The position numbers and the translations under genes were made by a program. A stretch of DNA of 64,000 nucleotides from CAZRCZ01 sp964598765 (GTDB lineage: Bacteria; Sumerlaeota; Sumerlaeia; MVZB01; JAJFLK01), in NCBI GenBank assembly GCA_964598765.1, contig CAZRCZ010000007.1, positions 62,001 to 126,000 of the forward strand, given 5' to 3'. Of this stretch, positions 9,039 to 16,181 are shown in pieces (positions within the stretch are counted from its first letter, which is position 1; each line of letters starts with the position of its first letter). Under the pieces are notes generated by a model. It did not search any database. It saw only the letters and a program-made list of their open reading frames with translations, and was not told where the DNA came from.

Positions 9039-10190
9039 TTGAAAATTCTTCATCTGGTCAGCAGTTATCGCTGGACGGGAGCCGCCGAGCCGGCCGCCGA
9101 TCTCGCTCAAACCCAACGCGCCTTGGGGCATGACGCGGTTTTGGCCTGCATCGAGGGACGAAGCTTTTGGCGCGAAGTCGAGCGGCGGAGAATTCCCTTC
9201 ATTGAAGGACTCGATCTTCGCGCCGGGCCGCATCTGTTCGCTCTCTTGAGCGACCTCCGCAAATTGCGCCGCCTCGTAGCCGTTGAAAATTACGATGTGG
9301 TCCATTGCCACCTTCAGCACGACCACTGGTTGGCGGCGATTGCGCTGGGAAGATTGTGGAAAGGCCGAAAAGCCGACGGCGGACCAATCCTAGTCCGGAC
9401 CTTTCACCGCGACGTTCCTCCCCGCGCCGATTTTCTCCATCGCCGCCTCTATGGTTCCGCGACGGATCTTCTCATCACCGTCAGCCGCTCGGGACGCGAG
9501 ACCGCGCTCCATTTGCTTCGCGTTCCCGATGAACAGGTCGTTTGGATTCGCGGAGCCGTGGACTTGGAGCGGTTTCATCCCGGCATCTCGCGCGACGTGA
9601 ACCGCGCGCTCTGGGGGATTCCGTCCGACGCTCCGACGGCGGGGATTGTCGCCCGAATGCAACCCCATCGCGGTCATCTGGAATTCGTGGAGAGCATTTC
9701 GGAAGTTGTCCCCCGCGTTCCCGACGCGATCTACATCATTGCCGGAAGGGGCGAACGCAAACGATTCCTCCGCGCCAAAATCGCGGAACATCCGCTCAAG
9801 GATCATTTGAAGCTGGTCGGCTACCGCGAATATGATCTGGCGGAGACTTATTCCGCGATGGACGTCGCCGTTTTGCTCGCGCAGGGATCGGACGGAACCT
9901 GCCGGGCGATGCTCGAAGCGATGGCTTGCGGACGTCCGGTGATCGGGGTCAACGTCGGCGCGGTCGCCGACACCATCGAGCCGGGCAAGACCGGCTGGCT
10001 CGTTGAGCCGAACAAATCTCACGCGTTGGCCGATGCGCTCATGGACGCGCTCGGAAACCTTGAACGGACGGCGGAGATGGGACGTCAAGCGAGAAAAAAC
10101 ATGGAAGAAAACTTTACCCAGCGGGAACGCGCTGAGGCGACGCTGGCCGCGTATGAAAAAGTCATCGCGCGACGGAAACGAAACCCGTGA
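9039..10190 (+). CDS. Glycosyltransferase family 4 protein
   Basis: The 383-residue GT-B glycosyltransferase starts at TTG with a GGAG about 6-9 nt upstream. The N-terminus MKILHLVSSYRWTGAAEPA is the glycine-rich acceptor-side loop typical of GT4. The C-terminal domain has GIVARMQPHRGH and the donor-site motif GSDGTCRAMLEAMACGRP. It likely adds a sugar to a membrane-linked glycan or glycolipid. Its stop overlaps the start of the next gene by 4 bp, and the same ATGA-type coupling continues for two more genes, so it heads a four-gene operon. Confidence 0.92.
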   Translation: MKILHLVSSYRWTGAAEPAADLAQTQRALGHDAVLACIEGRSFWREVERRRIPFIEGLDLRAGPHLFALLSDLRKLRRLVAVENYDVVHCHLQHDHWLAAIALGRLWKGRKADGGPILVRTFHRDVPPRADFLHRRLYGSATDLLITVSRSGRETALHLLRVPDEQVVWIRGAVDLERFHPGISRDVNRALWGIPSDAPTAGIVARMQPHRGHLEFVESISEVVPRVPDAIYIIAGRGERKRFLRAKIAEHPLKDHLKLVGYREYDLAETYSAMDVAVLLAQGSDGTCRAMLEAMACGRPVIGVNVGAVADTIEPGKTGWLVEPNKSHALADALMDALGNLERTAEMGRQARKNMEENFTQRERAEATLAAYEKVIARRKRNP

Positions 10191-12196
10191 TACGATTCGA
10201 GCGAGCAAAAACTTCGGGCGTATCCAAAACCCGATGGATCGCGTGGGTTTTGGCAGGGTGTTGCGCGGCGGCGGGATGTTCCAAATCAGGGGAATCTGCT
10301 TCAGCCAAACGGGTCTCTCCGACTCCCTCGCAAATTCAATCGCGCGAAAAACAGACGCAACCTTCGCCCAATGAGGAAACTCAAACGGCCAACCGCCAGC
10401 CTCCTCCGCGCGAAGACCTCCTGCTCATCTCCAAGGAAAATCCATCCCTCTACGTTCGCGGATTTCGATTTCAGAAGGAACTGCGCGTCCAGATGGAAAC
10501 TGTCTTGGATCGCCCTTACAAACTTCAATTCATTCCCGCCGTACTCGACGCCGACGACAAAACAACGAATTCTTCCACGACGATCAAGGAGTCGACGCCG
10601 GAAATCGAATCGTTCATCACGGTTGGCGGAAAAGACATTCAAGTTGCCCGCTCGCCCGCGTTCCGATGCAAGTCGGCATCCGCCGACGGCGATAATCCCT
10701 GCCGGATTGCAAAGCGCGCCGTCAGCCTCGATTTGGCGCCCTATTTGGGCAAACCGATTTCGTTCCTGTGGCGCATGGCTTCCGCCGATGCGGGTTTGAC
10801 GGGAGCAATTCTGAGCGTGAAATTTTTGCCCGCGGAATTCGATCGCGCCTCGCGTCCTCCGATCCTGATGATCTGCTCCGACGCGCATCGTTACGACCAC
10901 GCGTTTGGCGAAGCCGGAAGGCGCCTCATGCCGCGCCTTCAGGAATTTGCCAAGAACGCCGTGGTTTATCAACGCGCCTACAGCGCCGCGAGTTGGACGC
11001 TCCCTTCCCTCGTTTCCCTATTCACCGGACTCAATCCCCTTTATCACCAAACTGGGATTCGAGTCGCTGAGGGAGAACGATCCGCGTGGAATCCGCAAAA
11101 TGCCCCGCCGGGAACGTTCACCGTCTTTCGCGGCAGTCATTCCTACAGCTACACGCGCTACCATCCCGACCTCACCACGCTCTTTGAGGTTTTGCAGGAT
11201 CAGGGCTACGCGCTTCGCATGGTCGCCGCCAATCCCCTTTATTTTCTTTCCGGCCTCGCCGCCGACGGCGGCGATATATCCGTCTTCGTGGACGACGAAG
11301 GGGACAAGGTCAATCGCGCCGCGTTCAACCTGATGACCGACCTTTCGCCGGATCGCCCCCCCTTCATGCTGATCCACTACATGGACGTTCATCAATATAC
11401 CGTTTGGAAATATCAGCGCCGATATCCGGGGAAAGACTACACGGCGGCCTCGCGCGAGGAACTGCTCCCTTGTTACGCCGAGGCCGTCGCCGATTGCGAC
11501 CGCTACCTCGGCGAGTTGCTGGATCAATGGAACAAAAGCATCGGTCTGGATCGAAGTCTTGTCATTTTCTTCGCCGATCACGGGGAGCATTTCCGCGAGG
11601 AAATCCATCCCGTCACGCTCGTCGGCGACGAGGACCAATCGGCTCCCTATTGGAATCGTCCCATCACCCATGGCAACACGATGGACGATCTTCTGCTTCA
11701 CGTTCCGTTGGCCGTTCAATATCCTGCCGGGATGGGACCGCACGCCAAGGAGGAAGAGTCGCCCGTTTCGCTGACGGACCTTTTTCCAACGATATTGGAA
11801 TTGCTGAAGGCTCCGGCCGATTTTGCTCCGCTAGCCGGAAGATCGCTTCTGCGGATCAGTCCGGAGAATGAGCAAAAAGTCCGCCCCTTTTTCGCCGATT
11901 ATCAATTGACCGGTCCCGATCTCGCGTCGGTTCGATTGGGATCGTGGAAGCTCATCATCAACCGAACCGCCTCCAAGGAGGCGTTGATTCATCTGTCCAA
12001 TTTGCGGACCGTTCCCTCCGAGGCGCAAGCGGAAGAAAACGACGCGAATCGCGCGCGCCAACTCCGGCAAATTTACGATGAATACGTTCGACGCGCCGAT
12101 CAAGCCACGCGGGGAAGACCGACCACCCTCGCGCCCTCTGTCGCCAATCAGGAGCAGTTGCTGAACAACATGAAGGCGTTGGGGTATATTCGATGA
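10187..12196 (+). CDS. Alkaline-phosphatase/sulfatase-fold lipoprotein with Thr at the nucleophile position
   Basis: The 669 residues begin with a lipoprotein signal (WIAWVLAGCCAAAGC), so it is probably anchored in a membrane facing the periplasm. A sulfatase-superfamily domain follows. Candidate metal ligands are D232 in ICSDAHRYDH, D464-H465 in FFADHGEHF, and H495 in ITHGNTMDD. In the nucleophile segment SWTLPSLVSLFTG, Thr271 occupies the position that is Cys or Ser (formylglycine) in true sulfatases. Thr is the nucleophile in phosphatases and phosphoglycerol or phosphoethanolamine transferases of this superfamily, so phospho-transfer is more likely than sulfate hydrolysis. The N-terminal 200 residues look beta-rich and have no family I recognise. 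The ATGA overlap with the upstream GT4 and the ACP just downstream suggest a cell-surface glycan or lipid modification role. Confidence 0.85.
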   Translation: MIRFERAKTSGVSKTRWIAWVLAGCCAAAGCSKSGESASAKRVSPTPSQIQSREKQTQPSPNEETQTANRQPPPREDLLLISKENPSLYVRGFRFQKELRVQMETVLDRPYKLQFIPAVLDADDKTTNSSTTIKESTPEIESFITVGGKDIQVARSPAFRCKSASADGDNPCRIAKRAVSLDLAPYLGKPISFLWRMASADAGLTGAILSVKFLPAEFDRASRPPILMICSDAHRYDHAFGEAGRRLMPRLQEFAKNAVVYQRAYSAASWTLPSLVSLFTGLNPLYHQTGIRVAEGERSAWNPQNAPPGTFTVFRGSHSYSYTRYHPDLTTLFEVLQDQGYALRMVAANPLYFLSGLAADGGDISVFVDDEGDKVNRAAFNLMTDLSPDRPPFMLIHYMDVHQYTVWKYQRRYPGKDYTAASREELLPCYAEAVADCDRYLGELLDQWNKSIGLDRSLVIFFADHGEHFREEIHPVTLVGDEDQSAPYWNRPITHGNTMDDLLLHVPLAVQYPAGMGPHAKEEESPVSLTDLFPTILELLKAPADFAPLAGRSLLRISPENEQKVRPFFADYQLTGPDLASVRLGSWKLIINRTASKEALIHLSNLRTVPSEAQAEENDANRARQLRQIYDEYVRRADQATRGRPTTLAPSVANQEQLLNNMKALGYIR

Positions 12197-12471
12197 CTCC
12201 GAATCCCGCCCCCACCGACATCCCCGCCGAAACGCGCCGCTTGATCCGCCGCCATTCAACCTCTGCTTGGCGAATCGAGGATTTGACCGACGATCTTTCG
12301 CTTCTCAAGGAAGGTCTGGGATTGGATTCGCTCAAGATGATCGAGTTAATACTGGCGTGCGAGAAATTTTTCGGCATGCAATTCCCCGCAGATTTTCTCG
12401 ACGGCAAAACGTTCACCGTCGGCGGACTGATCGCGCAAATCGAGCGTCAGGTTAAGGATCGGCGAACATGA
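12193..12471 (+). CDS. Acyl carrier protein
   Basis: The 92-residue four-helix carrier protein has the phosphopantetheine site LGLDSLKMIEL, with Ser46 as the attachment residue. The length is slightly above the 77-80 of housekeeping AcpP. The basic N-terminal extension (ETRRLIRRHSTSAW) argues for a specialised carrier rather than the fatty-acid-synthesis ACP. The start overlaps the stop of the sulfatase-fold gene, and its own stop overlaps the permease start. No ketosynthase, adenylation enzyme or acyltransferase lies next to it, so its acyl or aminoacyl cargo and partner are unknown. Confidence 0.9.
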   Translation: MTPNPAPTDIPAETRRLIRRHSTSAWRIEDLTDDLSLLKEGLGLDSLKMIELILACEKFFGMQFPADFLDGKTFTVGGLIAQIERQVKDRRT

Positions 12472-13421
12472 CGCCCAAAGATTGGATCGCCCATCACGGA
12501 CGCCAACTGGGAACGTGGATCAGTCTGGCGATTCTCTGCCTCGCGCTGGGAATTCTCTCCCCGAATTTTCTGACCGTATCCAATCTCCTGAACGTCGCCC
12601 AGCAAACCACCATCAACGCGATCATTGCGGTCGGGATGACTTGCGTTATCATCATGAGCGGGATTGATCTTTCGGTCGGTTCGATCCTCGCTTTCTCCGG
12701 AATCCTGATGGCGATGGCGCTGAAAGCGGAGCATCCTTGGCCGTTGCCTCTGGCATTGGCGGTCGGACTTCTTTCCGGCTCTGCGCTCGGCGCAATCAAC
12801 GGCCTGCTCGTCACCGTCGGCAAGCTTCCGCCGTTCATCGCCACGCTCGGAATGATGAGCGTGGCGCGCGGCGCGGCGTTGGTCGTCGCCGGAGGCAAAC
12901 CGATTTCGGGCTTCGGAGATTCTTTCCGATTTCTCGCCAACGGACAACTGCTCGCCGTCCCGATGCCGGTCCTTACCATGATCGCCATCTACGCGCTCGC
13001 GCATTGGGGTCTGACGCGGACGCGGCTTGGCGTTTACATTTACGCCATCGGCGGCAACGAAACAGCGGCGCGGCTTTCGGGAATCAACGTTGGCCTCCAA
13101 AAAATCATCGTCTATGCGCTCTGCGGTTTGCTTTCGGCGTTGGCGTCGGTCATCGTTTCGGCGCGGCTCGATTCCGCTCAACCGACCGCCGGCGGGATGT
13201 ATGAACTGGACGCCATCGCCGCGACGGTCATCGGCGGGACGAGCCTCATGGGGGGAACGGGGAACGTCCTCGGAACACTCGTCGGCGCGCTGATCATGGG
13301 GGTTCTGCGCAACGGCCTGAACCTGCTCGACGTTTCCTCGTATCTCCAGCAATGTGTGATCGGCTCGGCGATCATTTTGGCCGTCCTGCTGGACATGGCG
13401 CTCAAAAGACGAAAGGGGTGA
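12468..13421 (+). CDS. ABC sugar transporter permease, RbsC-like
   Basis: The 317-residue polytopic protein belongs to the BPD_transp_2 family (ribose/xylose/galactoside importers). About eight to ten hydrophobic segments are visible. The family core motif VGMTCVIIMSGIDLSVGSI is near residue 60, and the conserved GGTSLMGGTGNVLGTLVGA is near residue 250. These permeases normally work with an RbsA-type double ATPase and a periplasmic binding protein, but neither is in this window. It is the last gene of the operon with GT4, sulfatase-fold lipoprotein and ACP. It either relies on components encoded elsewhere or has a different role. Confidence 0.9.
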   Translation: MTPKDWIAHHGRQLGTWISLAILCLALGILSPNFLTVSNLLNVAQQTTINAIIAVGMTCVIIMSGIDLSVGSILAFSGILMAMALKAEHPWPLPLALAVGLLSGSALGAINGLLVTVGKLPPFIATLGMMSVARGAALVVAGGKPISGFGDSFRFLANGQLLAVPMPVLTMIAIYALAHWGLTRTRLGVYIYAIGGNETAARLSGINVGLQKIIVYALCGLLSALASVIVSARLDSAQPTAGGMYELDAIAATVIGGTSLMGGTGNVLGTLVGALIMGVLRNGLNLLDVSSYLQQCVIGSAIILAVLLDMALKRRKG

Positions 13422-14071
13422 CGACATAAGGAATTCGAACGTAGGCAACGACGTCTGGCGCCGAATCGGCCGGAGGCAACCGATTCCACCCAATACCGGG
13501 ATCAATCATTCGCCGGATCCCTCGCGCGAAATGTCGCATCAACCGCGTTGCGAACGTATTGCTCGCCCGAAAGGCCGTCGTCGGCCTCGGCGGGAAATTC
13601 CGCGATCGCGCGAGGGCGGGCCGGAATTTCGCTGAAAAGCCTGATCCTCGCTTCGCGATTGAGTTCCTTCCGACGCAGAACAGCGCGCAAAACGATCATC
13701 GCCTCCGTCGGTGTGTTCTGCCGCAACCGCGCCTCGATGCGGGGATGCTCGTGAAATGAATTGCATTTGCCCGGCTTGATGGTCTCCGAATCGGGGAGGA
13801 TCACGGACGGGTTCACGATCACGACCGTATTGGCCGCGATGTCGCCCAAACGTTGGCCGTGACGGCTCACGAGCGCGTCGTTTTCCATTTTGCACGCTTG
13901 CGGCTCGGTTGCTTAATGCGGCTGATTCCGGATACTGAACCACACTCACCGGCGGCGGGCGCATCTCAGGATCCGGGAGATGCGCCCGAGGCCAACAGGA
14001 AAGTCGCGAAGGTTGAAAATGCGCGCGTCGGCTCGTAAGATTTTGGCGCTCGCCTTGGAAGGAGAGTTTCC
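13422..14071. other. 650 bp gap with only a weak minus-strand ORF
   Basis: Between the permease stop and the methyltransferase GTG I see no recognisable gene apart from the doubtful minus-strand frame at 13502-13888. No strong palindromes or tandem repeats stand out. Confidence 0.4.
13502..13888 (-). CDS. Hypothetical protein (doubtful)
   Basis: This is a 128-residue frame of unknown function. Its mixed composition (for example NTVVIVNPSVILPDSE and RIEARLRQNTPTEAMIVLRA) looks more like a real soluble protein than the Arg/Pro-rich frames seen antisense to genes in this GC-rich DNA. There is no clear Shine-Dalgarno, no domain I recognise, no signal peptide and no membrane segment. It lies convergent to the permease gene and could be a remnant of a longer gene. 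Confidence 0.35.
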   Translation of the reverse strand: MENDALVSRHGQRLGDIAANTVVIVNPSVILPDSETIKPGKCNSFHEHPRIEARLRQNTPTEAMIVLRAVLRRKELNREARIRLFSEIPARPRAIAEFPAEADDGLSGEQYVRNAVDATFRARDPAND

Positions 14072-14722
14072 GTGGGTCTCGCCGATATTTCCGCGTGGTT
14101 TCGCTTGGGCCGTCCGAAGAAAGGGACGATCCTCTCTCATCCACGCGGTTCTTTTTCCCCGCAAGAAGCATTCGAACTCCCGGCGCGGTTGAACCGCGCC
14201 TTCGGTGATTTGCCCGCGCTTTCCGCGCTCGACTTGGGAGCGGGAACGTGCGATTCCTTTCTCGGCGCGCAAGTTCTTGAAATTCCTTGGAAGCGGCTTG
14301 TTTCGGTCGAGGCCTTCATTCCCAACATTCATCGTCTGAAAGCCAAACCGATCAAGGCGGCGGATCACGAGGTCGTCGAAGGGCGGATCGAAAACGCGGC
14401 CGAGGACGTGAAGTTTGAGAATTTCGACGTCGCGCTCTTGCTTAACGTCGTCATGGAACTGGAGCGGCGAGAAGTCCTGAAACTTCTTTGTCAATTGGAG
14501 CGGCGGTTGAAGCAAGGGATCGTGATTTATTCGCCGCTTGGACGACTTAGCCAAGAATCCCCCGACCCCAATGCGCTCGAGCGCCAACGGTCATTCTGGA
14601 AGGCGAATGATTTTGCGAGGCTTGGTTACGACGTTGAGATATTCGAGGGAGCGGACGGCGATTCCTCCTCCGAGGCGGCTTGGGCAATCAAGCGGCTCAA
14701 CCGCGAAGATTTCGAGCGTTGA
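14072..14722 (+). CDS. SAM-dependent methyltransferase (class I)
   Basis: The 216 residues start at GTG with a strong GGAAGGAG 5-12 nt upstream. Motif I is ALDLGAGTCDSFLG near residue 50, followed by an acidic strand end (SVEAF) and a post-II segment NFDVALLLNVVMELERRE typical of class I methyltransferases that act on small molecules or lipids. The acceptor cannot be predicted. The gene is isolated, between the doubtful frame and the convergent pseudopilin operon. Confidence 0.8.
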   Translation: MGLADISAWFRLGRPKKGTILSHPRGSFSPQEAFELPARLNRAFGDLPALSALDLGAGTCDSFLGAQVLEIPWKRLVSVEAFIPNIHRLKAKPIKAADHEVVEGRIENAAEDVKFENFDVALLLNVVMELERREVLKLLCQLERRLKQGIVIYSPLGRLSQESPDPNALERQRSFWKANDFARLGYDVEIFEGADGDSSSEAAWAIKRLNREDFER

Positions 14723-14776
14723 GCAAGAGTGCGCCCTAAGGCGATCCGCGTCCGTTCCCATATCATCATGGGAGCC

Positions 14777-15481
14777 TTATTTTCCTCCCAACCAATAAAG
14801 ATCCCCGTTGCTCATCAATCCATTGGTCGGATCGTAGCCCGCTTCAATTAAAGGAGCCGATGGAGTCCACATGCCGGGGAAGTCGCGCGTGACGTCATAG
14901 AGCCGCTCGACGCGCGGACTGATGTCCCCCGGACCGTTCGGATCGTTTTCGTCGCGGTCGGGACCGAGGCTGAAAAGAATCCAGCCGTTGTGATCCCCCT
15001 GCGCAAAGTAGCCGAGCGAGGCGTTGCGCGTGTAAGCGAACGGATCGGCGAGAAAATGGTCGAGGTAAGCCACGGGAGTCGTGAGCGTGGCGAGGTTCGG
15101 CGCGCGATATTCGCCGTAGCTTGGTCCCGCCGCGATTCGAAACGTGACGAGCCGGGCCGCGCCCGAATTTTTCGGCGCGAAGGAATTGATCGTCGGAACG
15201 CCCCCCGGAATCCGCGCGATTTCTTTCGGCATCCAGATTTGTTGCGCTTCGTAGAAGCGGTCTTGGCCGACGGCGGCGGCGCACGCGGGATAGGTCTGGT
15301 GGTCCACGAAGTAAGCGCCGATGGCGACCGCCGTCGTTCTCATGCGGTCCTGCGCGAGCGCGACCGCCGTCCGCTCCCGGGCGCGCAAATAGGGCGGCAG
15401 AACAAACGCGGCGACGGCAATCGCAAGAACCAAGGCCGCCAGAAATTCTCCGAACGCGACGCCGCGAATTTTGTGATCCAT
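14777..15481 (-). CDS. Type II secretion / type IV pilin-like pseudopilin
   Basis: The 234 residues begin with a short basic leader (MDHKIRG), a prepilin-peptidase-like site G-VAFGE with Glu at +5, and one hydrophobic helix (FLAALVLAIAVAAFVLPPYL). The rest is a large periplasmic domain. The C-terminal block YDPTNGLMSNGDLYWLGG is typical of the large pseudopilin-like families abundant in PVC and related phyla. No secretin, ATPase or prepilin peptidase is nearby. It is the last gene of a minus-strand operon, 8 bp after the gene at 15489. Confidence 0.8.
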   Translation of the reverse strand: MDHKIRGVAFGEFLAALVLAIAVAAFVLPPYLRARERTAVALAQDRMRTTAVAIGAYFVDHQTYPACAAAVGQDRFYEAQQIWMPKEIARIPGGVPTINSFAPKNSGAARLVTFRIAAGPSYGEYRAPNLATLTTPVAYLDHFLADPFAYTRNASLGYFAQGDHNGWILFSLGPDRDENDPNGPGDISPRVERLYDVTRDFPGMWTPSAPLIEAGYDPTNGLMSNGDLYWLGGK

Positions 15482-15488
15482 GGAAGGT

Positions 15489-16181
15489 TCAAAGCAATTT
15501 TAACAAACGCGAAAGGAGAGAACCATTATTTTGAGTTCCCCATTTTGGAGGACGCGCGCGTTTGCTGTTCGATGATGAAGATTTGCCGTTGTTCGGCGGG
15601 AGAGGCTGATCGGGATGAAACCTCTCCTGCAATCGTTGCTCCAAATTCGCGTCGAGGGGAGTTCGATAGGCGTGGTCCGGCGCGAGGCGAACCGTCTTGG
15701 GTTCGAACGCGACGGCGTAACTCCCCGCGACCCCGGCGCGAAAATTGATCTCCCATTCTCCGGGCGGGAGCAAAATCTTTTCGCTCCCCTGAAAATCGAG
15801 GCAACAACGAATCGGCTTGAGCAACAGACCATCCGTCGGATCGCCCAAAGATCGAAACGTCCACGCCCCTGCGACAACCGTGGCCGAGTTGGCGATTTCC
15901 ACGACGGCGAATCGTCCCGAATTCTCGCCCACGCCCATCGGCAAATCGGCCTCCCAAGGAATCTCCCACTCGGATTTCCGGGCTTGCCGTTCCTTTTCCT
16001 CCAGCTCACTGAGTTTGGCCCGTAATTCCTCGATCGTGGGTTCGGTCTTTTCCTCGGCGGCGATTGACAAGACCGAGCCGATGCCCAAAACCGCGCCTGC
16101 CGCCATCAAGATCATGACCCACGCCTTGGAGGATTTGCCTCTGTGCCTCTGAGTCTCTGTGGTGTGGATTTTAATTTCCAT
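15489..16181 (-). CDS. Exported protein of unknown function, repeat-derived N-terminus
   Basis: The 230-residue protein has a basic start (HTTETQRHRGKSSK), one hydrophobic segment (AWVMILMAAGAVLGIGSVLS, about 20-40), a short predicted coiled coil rich in Glu/Lys (IEELRAKLSELEEKERQARK, about 50-70), and then a beta-rich domain (GEWEINFRAGVAGSYAVAF). I recognise no family. The first 15 codons are a copy of the widespread CACAGAGACACAGAG-type repeat, so the cationic n-region of the export signal comes from a repeat element. The start overlaps the stop of the 822-residue upstream gene by 11 bp. An internal start at Met23 is possible but would remove the positive charges. Confidence 0.7.
   Translation of the reverse strand: MEIKIHTTETQRHRGKSSKAWVMILMAAGAVLGIGSVLSIAAEEKTEPTIEELRAKLSELEEKERQARKSEWEIPWEADLPMGVGENSGRFAVVEIANSATVVAGAWTFRSLGDPTDGLLLKPIRCCLDFQGSEKILLPPGEWEINFRAGVAGSYAVAFEPKTVRLAPDHAYRTPLDANLEQRLQERFHPDQPLPPNNGKSSSSNSKRARPPKWGTQNNGSLLSRLLKLL
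16131..16178. repeat. Repeat arm (CACAGAGACACAGAG family)
   Basis: A copy of the motif reading 'ctctgagtctctgtggtg' on the plus strand overlaps the start of the exported protein gene on the minus strand. Related copies occur near 19987, 21780, 23690, 33629, 41628 and 52166. Confidence 0.7.

Noticed and set aside
13539..14171. Minus-strand frame of 210 codons overlapping the methyltransferase start
   Set aside because: It is Arg/Pro/Ser-rich, overlaps the strong Shine-Dalgarno and motif-bearing methyltransferase, and shows no domain.
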